The notes beneath the pieces were generated by a model. The model was not told the DNA's origin. It saw only the letters and a program-made list of their open reading frames with translations, and ran no database searches. Below are positions 1-10,270 of a stretch of 64,000 nt of DNA, one piece after another (within the stretch, counting starts at the first letter, position 1; each line of letters opens with the position of its first letter). A program made the translations under genes and the position numbers. The stretch is from Nigrospora sphaerica (lineage: Eukaryota > Ascomycota > Sordariomycetes > Amphisphaeriales > Apiosporaceae). Location of the stretch: assembly GCA_018287875.1 (NCBI GenBank), contig JAGVVL010000013.1, forward strand, positions 1,612,001 to 1,676,000. The letters run 5' to 3'.

Positions 1-1190
1 TACGACTCTAACTCGTTCCTAGTATGTCATATAAATATTCGCTGTGCTGGTGCTCGTAAATGGCCGCTGGAAGGCCGAAGAAAGCAACTGGCTCTCCTAA
101 TTAGTTAATTTCTGTCCAGACATGATCGCTCCGCCAAACGGATTAGCTCGTATTAGTGGAGGATTACATCCAATCACCTCTTTGAGTACATGGTACTTCC
201 AGCCATTAAGGGGACGAGCCAACATAACTGGGAGGCTGTGCTACGCATCAGAGGTCGGATTCAATAACGGAAGGGGCTCTCACTTAATACAAATCACGTG
301 CTCTGTGTATCTATTCATCAAGAACGAATCTCTACGCGACTGAGGAGAATTCTATGCTGCGCTCTATACTGTTGTATCTCCTTTACCATTGTCCATCTGA
401 CGATTATTTTCTGACCGATGAGGGTCAACCTAGAGAGCTCATGAGATTCTGAATCTGGCCTTGGCGTCGCTTGCTAGCTTGATGTGTCATTGTTAGCGAC
501 TGGACTAAAACAGGGAAAGTACCACCCGAATACTTCGTGCATGCAATATACCACGTCACAAGCGAGGGGACAAGCATAACCGAATTTAAAGCATGCCAGA
601 TGCGAAGCTGACGCCTTTGGTCTACCTCAAACATGCCCAGGCGAAAGGGCTGTGGCCCCTCCTCTTACGATGGCAATGGATCTCGGCTGATCCATGAAGG
701 CTTGCAAGTTTTCATGCCTGATTTCTCGCCGGGGAGAACTAAGTAACGCAGCAGATCCGCTCAGTTGGCGAGATGGATGAACCGTAGCGTGGACCTGGCC
801 TTACACAAGGAGGCACCGTGCCGGCCTACTGGGTGATGGCTGTTATTTAAAGCATGCAGAAGATGAGTCGTCTCATAGGCCACTTGGAAGGTCTCAATTT
901 GACCATGTGTGCTGATGAGTTAGAAATAGACGTGGTGGGAGTGACGAATAGGGCGCTGAACAATTCGGTTGAAGGATACGAGATAGTCCTTCAACACTGT
1001 TTTCTTATCACCTCCGTCTTTTCCTGTACTGCTGTTCTGATCTATCGCGCTCCAATCCCAATCAGCCTGCTAGTTCCTTCCCCTTACCGGGAAGTGGGCT
1101 TGGAGTTCTGTAGGTCCTGTGGAGCATGTGGGAGTAATTCCCAGCTACGGAGTATATAGACTGTCATGTCCGGCACTTTTCCTTTGTTTA
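1..1190. other. No recognisable gene (accessory DNA)
   Basis: I find no reading frame here with protein-like composition. The short open frames look like chance. Base composition is more AT-rich than in the genes further right, consistent with the accessory character of the first 4.8 kb. Confidence 0.5.
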
Positions 1191-1403
1191 AATAGAACAT
1201 CCTTGAACCTTTCGCTTACCACACCTCCTCCAGTGCAACAGTTATGACCCCGGTTGCATGCCCACCTCTACCTCACAAGTAGAGACGCTGCGCAGGACGC
1301 TTAAAGAGCGTCGCAGTCCCCTTTAATCAACCTTTCTCACTGTCCAACCACTATTTGTCCACCTATTTCCAGTATCCTAGCAGGTCAGCTGGCCTGACAA
1401 GCT

Positions 1404-2242
1404 ATGTCGATCATGGCCGACTGCAGGATCCCACGGGTCGCCCTAGTCACGAAGTATGACTGGCCTGAATGGTACAACTTGCTCCGCAGAGCCGCTGTGC
1501 TACGACGCATCTGGAAATATATCGATCCCGGAGCACCCTCCTCCGAATACTTCACGAATCCTCCAGCGGAGCCTAGCTACAGGGCTCCACCAGAGAGCGC
1601 CGCGGTGGATACGAAAGCTCTTGACGCAGCAGACCGCACCTTCACACGCGAGGTCGACATCTACTTAATCAAGTGGAACGAGTGGAGCGCTCTTCACCAC
1701 CACTACGTCGCTATTTGCGACTGGGTGATGAACACTGTCCAGAAGGAGTACCTCTGGGCTGCTGACAGCCGAATCGACGAAAGCAGGGCACGACGTGTTG
1801 GCTTCAGAACATCCTCAAGGAGCTAAAGAAGCAGTACGAACCTTCGGCTACGTCTGTCAAGTCGCGCGAGGAGCTACAGGGCCATGAGCGGGATCGTGTT
1901 GTTTTCGCCGTGAATGAGAAGCGTCCAAGAACGAAAAGGAGCCGGAAAAGGAACTAGGGGCTCGTTGGGGGTGCATCAGTCTTGATGATCCGAGCGCCAT
2001 CAGCCCCGCTCACCAGTCGCCGCACCAGCCACAGCTAGCAGTTAGTACAGCCACATACACTGGCTGCACAGCCGCCCAGCCACCCAGCCTCCTCATTTCC
2101 CACAGGCATCCGCTTCTTCTTCACTACAACAAAGCACTCAACGTGAATCTGCTATCCACATCCGCCCATCGACCTCTGCCGCACGAAGACCCCGGAACCG
2201 ATCAAACTACAGAATATCGCTTCTCCAGGCACTGCTGCCTTG
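1404..2242 (+). mobile_element. Ty1/Copia-type gag relic, frameshifted
   Basis: The frame opening at 1404 encodes about 140 residues with the layout of the N-terminal part of fungal Copia Gag: an early Asp-Trp-Pro-Glu-Trp segment, then IWKYIDP, a Pro/Glu-rich stretch, and a helical segment rich in Trp and His. The frame ends at 1826. The neighbouring frame carries on with a Lys-rich segment (CWLQNILKELKKQYEP, from about 1799) to a stop at 1957, which suggests a single-base indel near 1800. A further open piece around 2104-2242, rich in Ser/Gln/Arg, could be the Gag linker in a third frame. No protease, integrase or reverse transcriptase is seen and no LTR pair was located. The family assignment comes from recalled resemblance, not a search. 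It may also be an unrelated decayed gene. Confidence 0.45.
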
Positions 2243-2657
2243 ATCGCTTCCCTTTTCCAGGTGGCGATTTCGCGCGGCAGTTTGGCCGTGTGCGCTCTGC
2301 CGGTTAAGCGGAAACGAACGCCCGTGACGCGCGCCTCCGATCAATTGGGCCGACCTCCTACTCAGTAAACGCCGTCCATCTCTCCCCAAGCGGGAGGGAC
2401 CAGGCGCCAGGCCTTTGCTGAAAGGATCGGGATCCGAGGAAGGGGGCTACCTTGGTAGTCCTCCTGTCAGCGCACACCGGCATTCGTTTCTGATTGACCC
2501 GCTGGAGCGCACGGAGATTGCGACTGCGGATTGTCCATCTCGTGTCTCCCATCCCCAAAGCGGCAGCGGATTCAAGTCGCAGACGTAGTAAGTCTGCCCG
2601 TGACAGTTGTCTACTGATACGATGCGCTTTTGGGGGAGCAGATGAATCGCCGCCGCC
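2243..2657. other. Intergenic, no gene seen
   Basis: This stretch separates the gag relic from the 454-aa open frame. The open frames on both strands overlap each other and show no family signature. The last bases before 2658 (GCCGCCGCC) make a favourable fungal start context. Confidence 0.4.
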
Positions 2658-4022
2658 ATGTCTTCTCAAGAAGCAACAACGTCACCGACTCGGGCGTCGC
2701 GGTCCCGTGACATGATTCCCACTGACTTCCACACCCATTTCACCGCCAGCGGAAAGGCCGTAGTCGAGTGGACATCCCCGGGGCTCGAACCGCAGTGTCT
2801 TATCCATCCCGATCCCCGAACGCGACACATTATTTTCGAAGCATGCTTGGAGAAGGACGGCCCGCAGTGCTTTGCTTTCTTCCGACTGCGCATTCCCATC
2901 AGGCACATGCACCTGCATGACATCGTCCTGTACATACACATACCTCCCGATCATATATCATCACTTGAATGGATTTTTGGTTACGATGCCGCCGAACCCG
3001 CTGTGCAGTCGAAATTGAGCAACAATCTCACACGTCTATGCTTCCATCTGCAAAAACCCGTCCAAGTCATTGTACCCGACCAAGTTCCTCTAAAGTCCAA
3101 AAAGCCCGCCACGGCTGCCATCATCCAAGCCCTTGAGTCGTTGACGACGGCCCCGAGTTTGTCCGTGTATCTCGAACACACGACGCTATCCAAGCCGCGC
3201 CTCTCCTCTATCGCCAAAGCAATACAGTCTGGTCTCTCGCGTCCGGTTCCTCGGTATGGTGATCTTCATAGGCTCTACAAGGGGATGGGTGGCACTGCCC
3301 TCAATCCTGGTGTGACTCAACTCGATGTTTCGGCCGGCCCTTCCGTTGCGCCCGCAACCAGTGATGAGCACCAAGGGAACACGGATCCGGAGGTGCTCCT
3401 GCCACCGGCACAGACCGACAGCCCACCCTCATATGATGATGTCGGCCCTGGGCCGCCCATGCCGCCCGTGGGAAACTCAGAGAGCAGCAAGAGACCGCGG
3501 AAACGACGCCGCCGGTGTAGCACGTCTAGCACTCAGAGTGACGAAGATGTTCTCTCGCCAATGTCCATCAAATGGCCGGGAAGTAAGGGCCCTGGGATTG
3601 CCATCGCGGAGGCAATGACGTCGGCGGGGAGTTTCGCAGCGGCGGACGGTAGCCTGCTAGTACCTCCCTGGGCTCAAAGCCTCTTGGCAGACGTGGCAAT
3701 CCTGAAAGAGACTGTTGCCAAGCAGCAGGTGATGATCCGAAACCTACAAAACCAGGTGGCCAAGTTGGAAGACCGGACGAGGATACAAGAAGAAGAGTAT
3801 ACGGCTCTAGAACGGCGTATGGATGAAGCCGATGCAAACATTGTGGATCTGGACGCCACAGCAACTGAGCATGGGGATTGCCTCGAGGATCTGGAACACA
3901 ACCTTGCTTCTGTACAGGAGGAGTTGGACTCGGCTCGGCGTACGTCCGAATTGGAGCACATACGCGAGGACGTACGCGCCGAGATCATGGCACGCCTTAG
4001 GGATGCGTTGGATACGCCATGA
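2658..4022 (+). CDS. Unrecognised 454-aa protein with PPxY motif, basic cluster and C-terminal coiled coil
   Basis: This is a single uninterrupted frame with a good start context. I do not recognise the family. The N-terminal 200 residues look globular, with alternating hydrophobic and charged residues. A low-complexity linker around residues 215-300 carries PPSYDD, a PPxY-type motif like those bound by WW domains of Nedd4/Rsp5 ligases, followed by KRPRKRRRR, a plausible nuclear localisation signal, and a Ser-rich tract. Residues about 335-450 are heptad-like (VAILKETVAKQQVMIRNLQ and onward) and predict a long coiled coil. The arrangement suggests a nuclear, oligomeric protein that could be ubiquitin-regulated; this is inference only. 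It sits in accessory DNA beside a retroelement relic, so it may be lineage-restricted. The intact length argues that it is a real gene and not a chance frame. Confidence 0.6.
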   Translation: MSSQEATTSPTRASRSRDMIPTDFHTHFTASGKAVVEWTSPGLEPQCLIHPDPRTRHIIFEACLEKDGPQCFAFFRLRIPIRHMHLHDIVLYIHIPPDHISSLEWIFGYDAAEPAVQSKLSNNLTRLCFHLQKPVQVIVPDQVPLKSKKPATAAIIQALESLTTAPSLSVYLEHTTLSKPRLSSIAKAIQSGLSRPVPRYGDLHRLYKGMGGTALNPGVTQLDVSAGPSVAPATSDEHQGNTDPEVLLPPAQTDSPPSYDDVGPGPPMPPVGNSESSKRPRKRRRRCSTSSTQSDEDVLSPMSIKWPGSKGPGIAIAEAMTSAGSFAAADGSLLVPPWAQSLLADVAILKETVAKQQVMIRNLQNQVAKLEDRTRIQEEEYTALERRMDEADANIVDLDATATEHGDCLEDLEHNLASVQEELDSARRTSELEHIREDVRAEIMARLRDALDTP

Positions 4023-4355
4023 AACTCGACGATGACGCCGACACCATTCTGGCAGCACTGCGGGTGTGCCAGGGACAAATGGGCAACGGCAAAACTGGAA
4101 TACCGCATTCCTGTACAATGTCACATACTGATCGGGCATGGGCCTCGCCACTGGTGCTTCTTTGCCCATGGCGCGCATGTAGCACTTCACTGCTGAACCT
4201 GGGCTGTCACGCCAACCTGTTGCAAACACTCCACCTCGTGGCGTCCCCGGCTTTCTCTCGCCTGACGACGGCTCGCTCTGGGACGGCAGCTGCATAATTA
4301 CCGACATCGCCATTCCCGAGCTCTGCGGCCTTCCACACACTACCACCTATTGTAA

Positions 4356-4514
4356 ATGGGCGTCATCCCGCACCCCCGCCATTACTACAGCGAATTGGAA
4401 CCTATCCAGCTTGAAGGCGTCCAGGCTCAGGACTTCGTCGAGGTGCCATTCGACCATGTCCCGAGGAGACTGTTACACGGCATTATTGAGCGCAGCACGG
4501 TGTTGGTCGGTTAA
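4356..4514 (+). CDS. Short open frame, possible remnant or terminal exon
   Basis: Fifty-two codons open at an ATG directly after an in-frame stop. The composition is protein-like (HYYSELEPIQLEGVQAQDF, then an Arg/Leu-rich end). I recognise no family. It could be the last exon of a gene whose upstream exons are decayed, since the 330 bases after the 454-aa frame contain several short frames that switch phase. It could also be chance. Confidence 0.2.
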   Translation: MGVIPHPRHYYSELEPIQLEGVQAQDFVEVPFDHVPRRLLHGIIERSTVLVG

Positions 4515-4858
4515 TTGGCAAAGCCCGCCAAATGGAGGAGCGCCGTTTTCGGCGCCGTATGTCACACGCTGACCGTCTGCAAGAAGAGTCAGTTCCATTT
4601 GATGTGCAAGCGCGTGGCATGGGCCAGTTACTGTCAATTAATGGTCGATCAATCGGGGGTCGAAACTTTAGAGAGGCCAGTCAGCTGACCACAACCGCAT
4701 CGCATCGTACGACAGAAGTGCGAGATGGCATGACCACCCGCCTAGGTTGCCCGAGCGTCATGATGCCTCAAACTGTTATAAATGCCGAGTTCTATGTCGC
4801 AAGGGGTGTCTAGAGGAAAACGAGGCGACTATACCACCTCGGGAACCAGGACACGCTG

Positions 4859-6454
4859 ATGTTTTGGAAAGTCCGCCACATCTGGATCTTCTCGCTAGTG
4901 AGCATTGCTTTGGCCGTGCTGGGCCTGCGATACCGCAATTGGATCAACGACACGTACTACATCCTCACATCCCCGTATCCTGGTTCGTCCGCCATAATGG
5001 CGCCGCCCGCTCCGGCCCCCGTTGTCATCGTGGTGGGTTCGGGCCTCGCGGGGCTCTCGGCCGCGTACGAAGCACTGAAAGCGGGCGCGGCGGTCCGGTT
5101 GCTGGACCGCGCCGCCAAGCCGGGAGGGAACAGTATCAAGGCCTCGTCGGGCATCAACGGCGCGGGCACGCCAACGCAGAAGGCCGCCGGCATTCTCCAC
5201 GATGACTCCTTTTACGACGACACGGTGCGCTCCGCCGGCCGCCGCTTCCGCGACGCCCAGGCCCACGGTGAAGGCCTGCTCAAGCGCCCCCAGCTAGTCG
5301 ACGCCTTGACACGTGGCTCCGCGGGGGCCGTTGCCTGGCTCGTCGACGATATCGGCGTCGACCTGAGCGTGGTCGCCGCGCTGGGCGGTCACTCGGTGGC
5401 CCGCACCCACCGCCCTGCCGGCAAGACGCCGCCCGGCGCCGCCATCGTCACGGCGCTGCTGCAGAAGCTCAAGGCGAACCCACAGTTCGAGCTAAGTAGC
5501 GAGGCCGAGGTGGTGGCCCTCGAGACGGCACCCGGCGACGGCGCCGTCACGGGCGTGCGGTTCGTCCAGACGGGCGCGTCGCACCAACTGGCCGGCCCCG
5601 TCATCTTCGCCACGGGCGGCTTCGCCGGCGATGCCACGGGCCTGCTGGCCCAGTACCGGCCGGACCTGACGGGCCTGCCGTCAACCAATGACGCGCGGCC
5701 GGCCTCGCACGGTCTCCTCGCGCCGCTGGGCGTCCAACTCGTTGACATGGACAGCGTACAGGTGCACCCTACGGGCTTTGTGGACCCGGCGAACCCGGCG
5801 GCGCGGTACAAATTCCTGGCGGCCGAGGCGCTGCGCGGCGAGGGCGGGATCCTGCTCGACGGCGCGGGGCGGCGTTTCACTAACGAGCTCGCCACACGCG
5901 AGCAGGTCGCGGGCGCCATCATGGCCCTGCCGCCGGGTCCGGCCGTCGGCGGCGACGGGCCGCGACAGTGGGACGTGACGCTGCTGCTGGACCCGGGGGC
6001 GTGCGACGCCGTGGCTGGGCACCTGGCCTTCTACAAGTGGAAGGGGCTGATGCGTCAGGTGAAAGTGGCGGAGCTCGACGACGCGACGGTGGCGGCCGTG
6101 GACGCGTGGGCGGCAGCCGTGGCCGCGGGCGCCGATACGGCCTTTGGCCGCACCGTCTTCGGGCGTTGGCGCCTGCCGCCGGGCCCCGCCAACCGCGACC
6201 AGGAGGTTTGCGTCGCCAAGGTCACGCCCGTCACCCACTTCACCATGGGCGGCGCCGCCTTCAACGCGCGCGCCCAGCCTCTCGCCGCCGCGGCCGACGG
6301 CACCGCCGCCCCCGTCCCCGGCCTCTGGGTCGCCGGCGAGATCACCGGTGGCCTCCACGGCGACAATCGCCTCGGCGGCTCTTCCCTCCTCGAATGTGCC
6401 ATCTTCGGCCGGCTGGCCGGCGCCGAGGCCGCCAAGGCGGCGCTTGGCCTCTGA
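4859..6454 (+). CDS. Soluble FAD-dependent fumarate reductase (Osm1/Frd1 family)
   Basis: This flavoenzyme reduces fumarate to succinate and helps re-oxidise FADH2/NADH when oxygen is short; in yeast, Osm1 also supports oxidative protein folding. The 531-aa product has an ADP-binding glycine motif at residues 60-65 (GSGLAG). Residues match the Shewanella Fcc3 active site: His303 in HPTGF, Glu323/Arg326 in AEALRGEGG, Arg347 in ATREQ, His460 in THFTMGG and Arg504 in GDNRLGG. The spacing Arg326 to Arg347 equals that of Fcc3 Arg381 to Arg402. The GLWVAGEITGG and GGSSLLE motifs close the FAD domain. Residues 8-23 form a hydrophobic N-terminal segment typical of a signal or anchor. A second Met (residue 47, base 4997) lies just before the conserved core and could start a soluble form. 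No intron is needed. The family assignment is firm; the start is not. Confidence 0.93.
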   Translation: MFWKVRHIWIFSLVSIALAVLGLRYRNWINDTYYILTSPYPGSSAIMAPPAPAPVVIVVGSGLAGLSAAYEALKAGAAVRLLDRAAKPGGNSIKASSGINGAGTPTQKAAGILHDDSFYDDTVRSAGRRFRDAQAHGEGLLKRPQLVDALTRGSAGAVAWLVDDIGVDLSVVAALGGHSVARTHRPAGKTPPGAAIVTALLQKLKANPQFELSSEAEVVALETAPGDGAVTGVRFVQTGASHQLAGPVIFATGGFAGDATGLLAQYRPDLTGLPSTNDARPASHGLLAPLGVQLVDMDSVQVHPTGFVDPANPAARYKFLAAEALRGEGGILLDGAGRRFTNELATREQVAGAIMALPPGPAVGGDGPRQWDVTLLLDPGACDAVAGHLAFYKWKGLMRQVKVAELDDATVAAVDAWAAAVAAGADTAFGRTVFGRWRLPPGPANRDQEVCVAKVTPVTHFTMGGAAFNARAQPLAAAADGTAAPVPGLWVAGEITGGLHGDNRLGGSSLLECAIFGRLAGAEAAKAALGL

Positions 6455-7322
6455 CCGCATCACTGCCGTGGGCGTACCGGTCAGTTATGGCTGACAGCCG
6501 AGATAGCCACCGCGGTTCAGGTAATGGATTCCCCTCTTGGGGCGTTCAGGAGGTTCCTCGTGATAGGGGCGTCTGGTGGACCGTCTTGGGTTGTCGGTCT
6601 TGGGTTACTGTTGAGTGCCCGTGCTTGTACCTGCTGTTCTCAGCAAAGTGTCGAGGCCCCTGTCTTCGGGCGGCGGTCGTTTGCACCGGCTCTTGGCAGA
6701 TACTACTTGACCGCGCGCTGATAGGGCCAACGGTGAACTGGCCACTCGGCGATGGATTGGAGGCGTCCAGACCACTTCGCATTCCCATGCCTACGCCTTG
6801 GTGGCGCAAGATCAGGAGATGGCTTCCTACAAGACCACCCACTTGGCTGTGTTTTGGCGATCTGGTGCCTGGCGACGTGAGCAATAGTAGCCTAATAAGC
6901 AGTTCTAAGCGCTACCATCAGCCATCCGTCGATCAAGATGACGTTTCTACCTATGTACGCTGCGAGCGTTTTCCCTCCGACCTGCTCATCAGCGTGGCGT
7001 AGAAACAGCTGACAGGATAATCCTCCCCTTCCGGTCTATTGCCTGACCGGCGGCCGGTGCCGTAACGGGTGGAATGCAATCGGCGCGCCGCATCAGCGAA
7101 ACCGTCATACACCAACAAGAAACGAGTCTGAAATCGCTTTACCGGCCGCCCGTATATCTGGGCAGCTAGGCCTCTTCTCAAAGTCGACCCGTGTGAATTC
7201 ATTCTTTTCTCCGACAAACGGCACCAGCACCACCATCCCCCCCCCCCCCCTTTTTTTTTTTCTTCGCCGCTTATACAACCCGAAGGAAAAGAAAGGACGC
7301 CTCGAGCAAAACAGACAAAGAC
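6455..7322. other. Intergenic with a C14T11 tract
   Basis: No gene is supported. The long open frame that overlaps the end of the fumarate reductase is a GC-rich shadow. The notable element is a run of 14 C followed by 11 T at 7237-7261, about 60 bases before the next start codon, in the 5' leader or core promoter of that gene. Confidence 0.6.
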
Positions 7323-8840
7323 ATGACGCGCTATGGCACGGTAGGCGCGCTATGGCTCGCGGGCGCGCTGTCCACGGCCCAGGCGCGGCCGCAGCTCGTC
7401 GACGGCGGCATCCCCTCGGCGCCCAACGCCACGGCCGTCGACGGCGGCTCGGCGCAGCTGGCCTCGCCCGCCGCGTCCACCGTCCCGAGCCTGCCCTCGC
7501 TCTCGGCCGGCCCCGCGCCGTCCTCGCGCCGCCCGGCCCCGATGACCACGACGACGGTGACGAAGACGAAGACGATGACCACGACGACGGCCCTGTTGCG
7601 CCCCCCCGGCGCTTCCGCGGCCCTCCCGTCGGTGGGTCCCGATGGGTCCCCGGCTTTCTCGTCCGTTCCCCCCGTCTTTTCTCGAACTTTCCCGGCAGTA
7701 CCTCCGCTCGCGTCTGAAAGTTTCATATCGGTTCCTCCGCTCGTGTCTCGGAGCCTCACGTCGGTGCCTCTGTTCGCATCGCGGAGCTTCACATCGGCTT
7801 CTCCTACCGTTTCGCGAAGCCCCACGTCGGTCCCTCCGTTCGTGTCTGGGGGCTTCACGTCGGTCCCTCCCATCGTTTCGCAGAGCCTCACGTCTATCCC
7901 TCTGTTCATATCTCAGAGCCCCACGTCGGTTCGTACCGTCGTATCTCAGAGCTTCATACCCGTCCCTCCACTGGTGTCTGAGAGCCTCGCGTCGGTTCCT
8001 CCGGTCGTTTCTCAGAGCCTCGCTTCCGTCTCTCCACTGGTGTCTCAGAGCCCTATGTCAGTTCCTCCCGTCGTTCCTCAGAGCTTCACGTCGGTCCTTC
8101 CGATCGTCCCTCCAAGGCTCCCCTCACTTTCCCCCGACGTAACCCCGACCTTTGCCTTGGTCCCTCCGCTCGTCTCTCAGAGCCTGCCATCAGTCCCTCC
8201 GACTGTCTCTCCAAGCCCCCCATCCCTTCCCCCCGACCTGACCCCGACCCTTACCCCGGTCCCCGTTACGAGCATCGGGAACTCGGTCCCCCCCTTCGTC
8301 GTGCCCCCGGTCTCCGTCCCCGCTTCGCCTTCGGGCTACTACTCCGACTACCTGCTCGGCAGCTACTCCCCCGCGTCACCCGCGCCTGCCTCCACCCGAC
8401 CGGCCGCGGGACCGCCGGGGCCCGCCGCCCCGTCCGCGGCGGCCACCGAGGCGTCCGGCGGCGTCCCCGTGGACCCCGACACGGGCTGCCGCGTGCACGG
8501 CTACCACGGCGGCGCGGCGCCGTCGGGCGCCGGTGGTGGGTCGGCCGCGGGACCGGGCGCCTCCGCCGCTTCGGTTGTTCCGGCGCCGGGCGCCGCCGCC
8601 GAGGGTGCGGGAACTGAAGGGAACGGCGGGCCCGGGTCCCGCGTCGGCGGTGGCACAGGGGGGCAGAAGGACGGAGCGGGCGACCGCGGCCAGCACAACG
8701 ACGCGGGTCCGGACCACGCAGCCGGGAAGAACGGCGGCGAGGGGATGGGCCAAGTGGTGGAAGCGGGCGCCGGGACCGTCGTGGCGGGCGTGCTGGGGAT
8801 CGTCGTGCCCGGGATACTATTGGTCGTGTTTTTGGAGTGA
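7323..8840 (+). CDS. Ser/Pro-rich tandem-repeat cell-surface protein, probably GPI-anchored
   Basis: The 505-aa product begins with a signal peptide (cleavage likely after ALSTAQA, residue 21). A Ser/Thr/Pro-rich region follows. From about residue 115 to 305 there are degenerate repeats of 12-13 residues with the theme SVPPLVSQSLT. They are followed by a Gly/Ala/Pro-rich, partly charged region containing the only Cys-bearing segment (DTGCRVHGYHGG), and a C-terminal hydrophobic stretch (VVAGVLGIVVPGILLVVFLE) that fits a GPI-anchoring signal or a membrane anchor. High Ser/Pro content predicts heavy O-mannosylation and an extended wall-spanning stalk, as in fungal adhesins and mannoproteins. No enzymatic domain is visible. 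Repeat number probably varies between strains. The long frames on the opposite strand are shadows of the repeats. Confidence 0.75.
   Translation: MTRYGTVGALWLAGALSTAQARPQLVDGGIPSAPNATAVDGGSAQLASPAASTVPSLPSLSAGPAPSSRRPAPMTTTTVTKTKTMTTTTALLRPPGASAALPSVGPDGSPAFSSVPPVFSRTFPAVPPLASESFISVPPLVSRSLTSVPLFASRSFTSASPTVSRSPTSVPPFVSGGFTSVPPIVSQSLTSIPLFISQSPTSVRTVVSQSFIPVPPLVSESLASVPPVVSQSLASVSPLVSQSPMSVPPVVPQSFTSVLPIVPPRLPSLSPDVTPTFALVPPLVSQSLPSVPPTVSPSPPSLPPDLTPTLTPVPVTSIGNSVPPFVVPPVSVPASPSGYYSDYLLGSYSPASPAPASTRPAAGPPGPAAPSAAATEASGGVPVDPDTGCRVHGYHGGAAPSGAGGGSAAGPGASAASVVPAPGAAAEGAGTEGNGGPGSRVGGGTGGQKDGAGDRGQHNDAGPDHAAGKNGGEGMGQVVEAGAGTVVAGVLGIVVPGILLVVFLE
7665..8240 (+). repeat. Coding minisatellite of about 36-39 bp within the wall-protein gene
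   Basis: The DNA repeats a unit of about 36-39 bases centred on tcggtycctccgntcgtntctcagagcctcacg in coding phase, so units add or drop whole SVPPxVSQSLT modules. Units differ by many substitutions, which suggests an old array. Unit boundaries are approximate because they were placed by eye. Confidence 0.7.
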
Positions 8841-9116
8841 GCGGAATTACTAGGGGGGAAGGCAGGGTGTGTCGAGCTGGTTTTGTCTTATTGTCTGCTG
8901 CGTGGACTGGTTCGTTAGATAGGGGGAGAATTCCTGGCGGGATTTCTGAATTATGCGATAATACATAATGTTAAATGCCCCAGAGATATCGCCGTACGGC
9001 CGTCTTGGGATGAGGCATACCAAATACTGTGATAGAATACAAAGAACACGGAGTGATAAAATAGGAACATAAGAGAAAGGAGAAACGCCTAATCACCGGC
9101 CGTCTGATCCTGTATA

Positions 9117-9357
9117 CAGTCCCTCGTCTTCCTCTTGGCCCGCGCCTCTCGCCCCAGTAGTCGTTGCGCCGCGGGAGGTCCTGGACGCGCTCGCCCTCGT
9201 CCTGGTCGCGGACTCTGTCGAGTCAGGAGCGAAAGGTGCGGTTCATGGTCATGACCTGGTCGAAGTGGTGGGTCGAGGCGATACCATTCCGAGCCAAATC
9301 GTTACCCTCCTGTCGCTCGAGAAGATTCCGCATTAGTCTATGAGGAGTATGCGCCAT
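9117..9357 (-). pseudogene. Possible 3' fragment of an unidentified gene, interrupted by a stop
   Basis: On the minus strand from 9357 a frame reads MAHTPHRLMRNLLERQ and continues with protein-like sequence including HHFDQVMTMNRTFRS, then meets a TGA. The reading resumes in another phase with DRVRDQDEGERVQDLPRRN, followed by an acidic-basic tail. The style is that of a conserved C-terminal domain, but I cannot name the family. No upstream exons were found. This is a low-confidence call, made because the composition differs from the flanks. Confidence 0.25.
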
Positions 9358-10270
9358 GAAGAACCATCGTGTCAGTGTTTCTTCCAGCTCCCTTCATGAA
9401 TGCCGATCTACAAGATGGCGCGGCTGATGAGAGGCAGCCTATTCCGCAATGCAATCGATTCTGCGCATGCAAGCCATACCACCGCCCTCTTTGACGCCGT
9501 ACGGGAACAATTACCGACTATGGAGGTTTTCCCCACGCCGGCGCCCCCTCACGAGTTTTAGCCGCAGCCCGAGACGGTTCGGGTGTTCCAATCCTACCAT
9601 GAAGAAGGATCACAACACCGTCGTCGCCTTTGTTCCGGATGAGTTCCGCCGACCAAGGTGTCGCCTGTGGGGATGAAGAAGATGACGAGCCGATCCATCT
9701 TCGCGATGAGGATATTCGTAACCGTATTATAGTCGATTACACATGAACGAACTGTGAAGGAGGAAGTAAGGAGAAGTGAGAAGGGAAACTTCAAACGCCA
9801 TCTACTTGAACATGTCAAATAAATCTTGTTCTTTTCTCAACGTTTTGCTTCCTTTGGTTTCTGATGACTGAGTCACTCCCAAAAGCCTTCTACTACTTTT
9901 CATGTGGCGAAATAGAATTTGAACTGGGAATAAGAACTGAATTTGAAGCTTCTATAAATCCGTGTTCGGGTTTATGGATCCGAGGTGGTTTTCGCAGCCC
10001 CCACCAGTCTTAGTATCATCACACGCTATTAAATCAACTTGGAAACAAAATATCGGCATTGAAGAGGATCAATCGTTATGTATGGAGCAAGCCGCGGTAG
10101 AACGCGGCCCCACTGCCCCCCCAAGTAATGTACCAGAAATGAAGTCTAGAAGCATGCGTTCTGCAGCATCGCAACCTCCCTGGGCGGCCGACTTGATTGC
10201 ACGCGAGGGCTCGTCACGAGCTGCTCAATGCCTCCATCGACACGCCCGACGCCGCGACGGGAGAGCCCGC
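9358..10270. other. Intergenic, no gene seen
   Basis: Between the possible fragment at 9117-9357 and the cysteine-rich secreted protein gene there is AT-richer DNA with only short, unconvincing frames on both strands. Confidence 0.45.

Noticed and set aside
5968..7002. Long plus-strand frame of 344 codons overlapping the end of the fumarate reductase
   Set aside because: It is an Arg/Gly-rich shadow of the GC-rich reductase gene in another phase and runs into intergenic DNA without motif.
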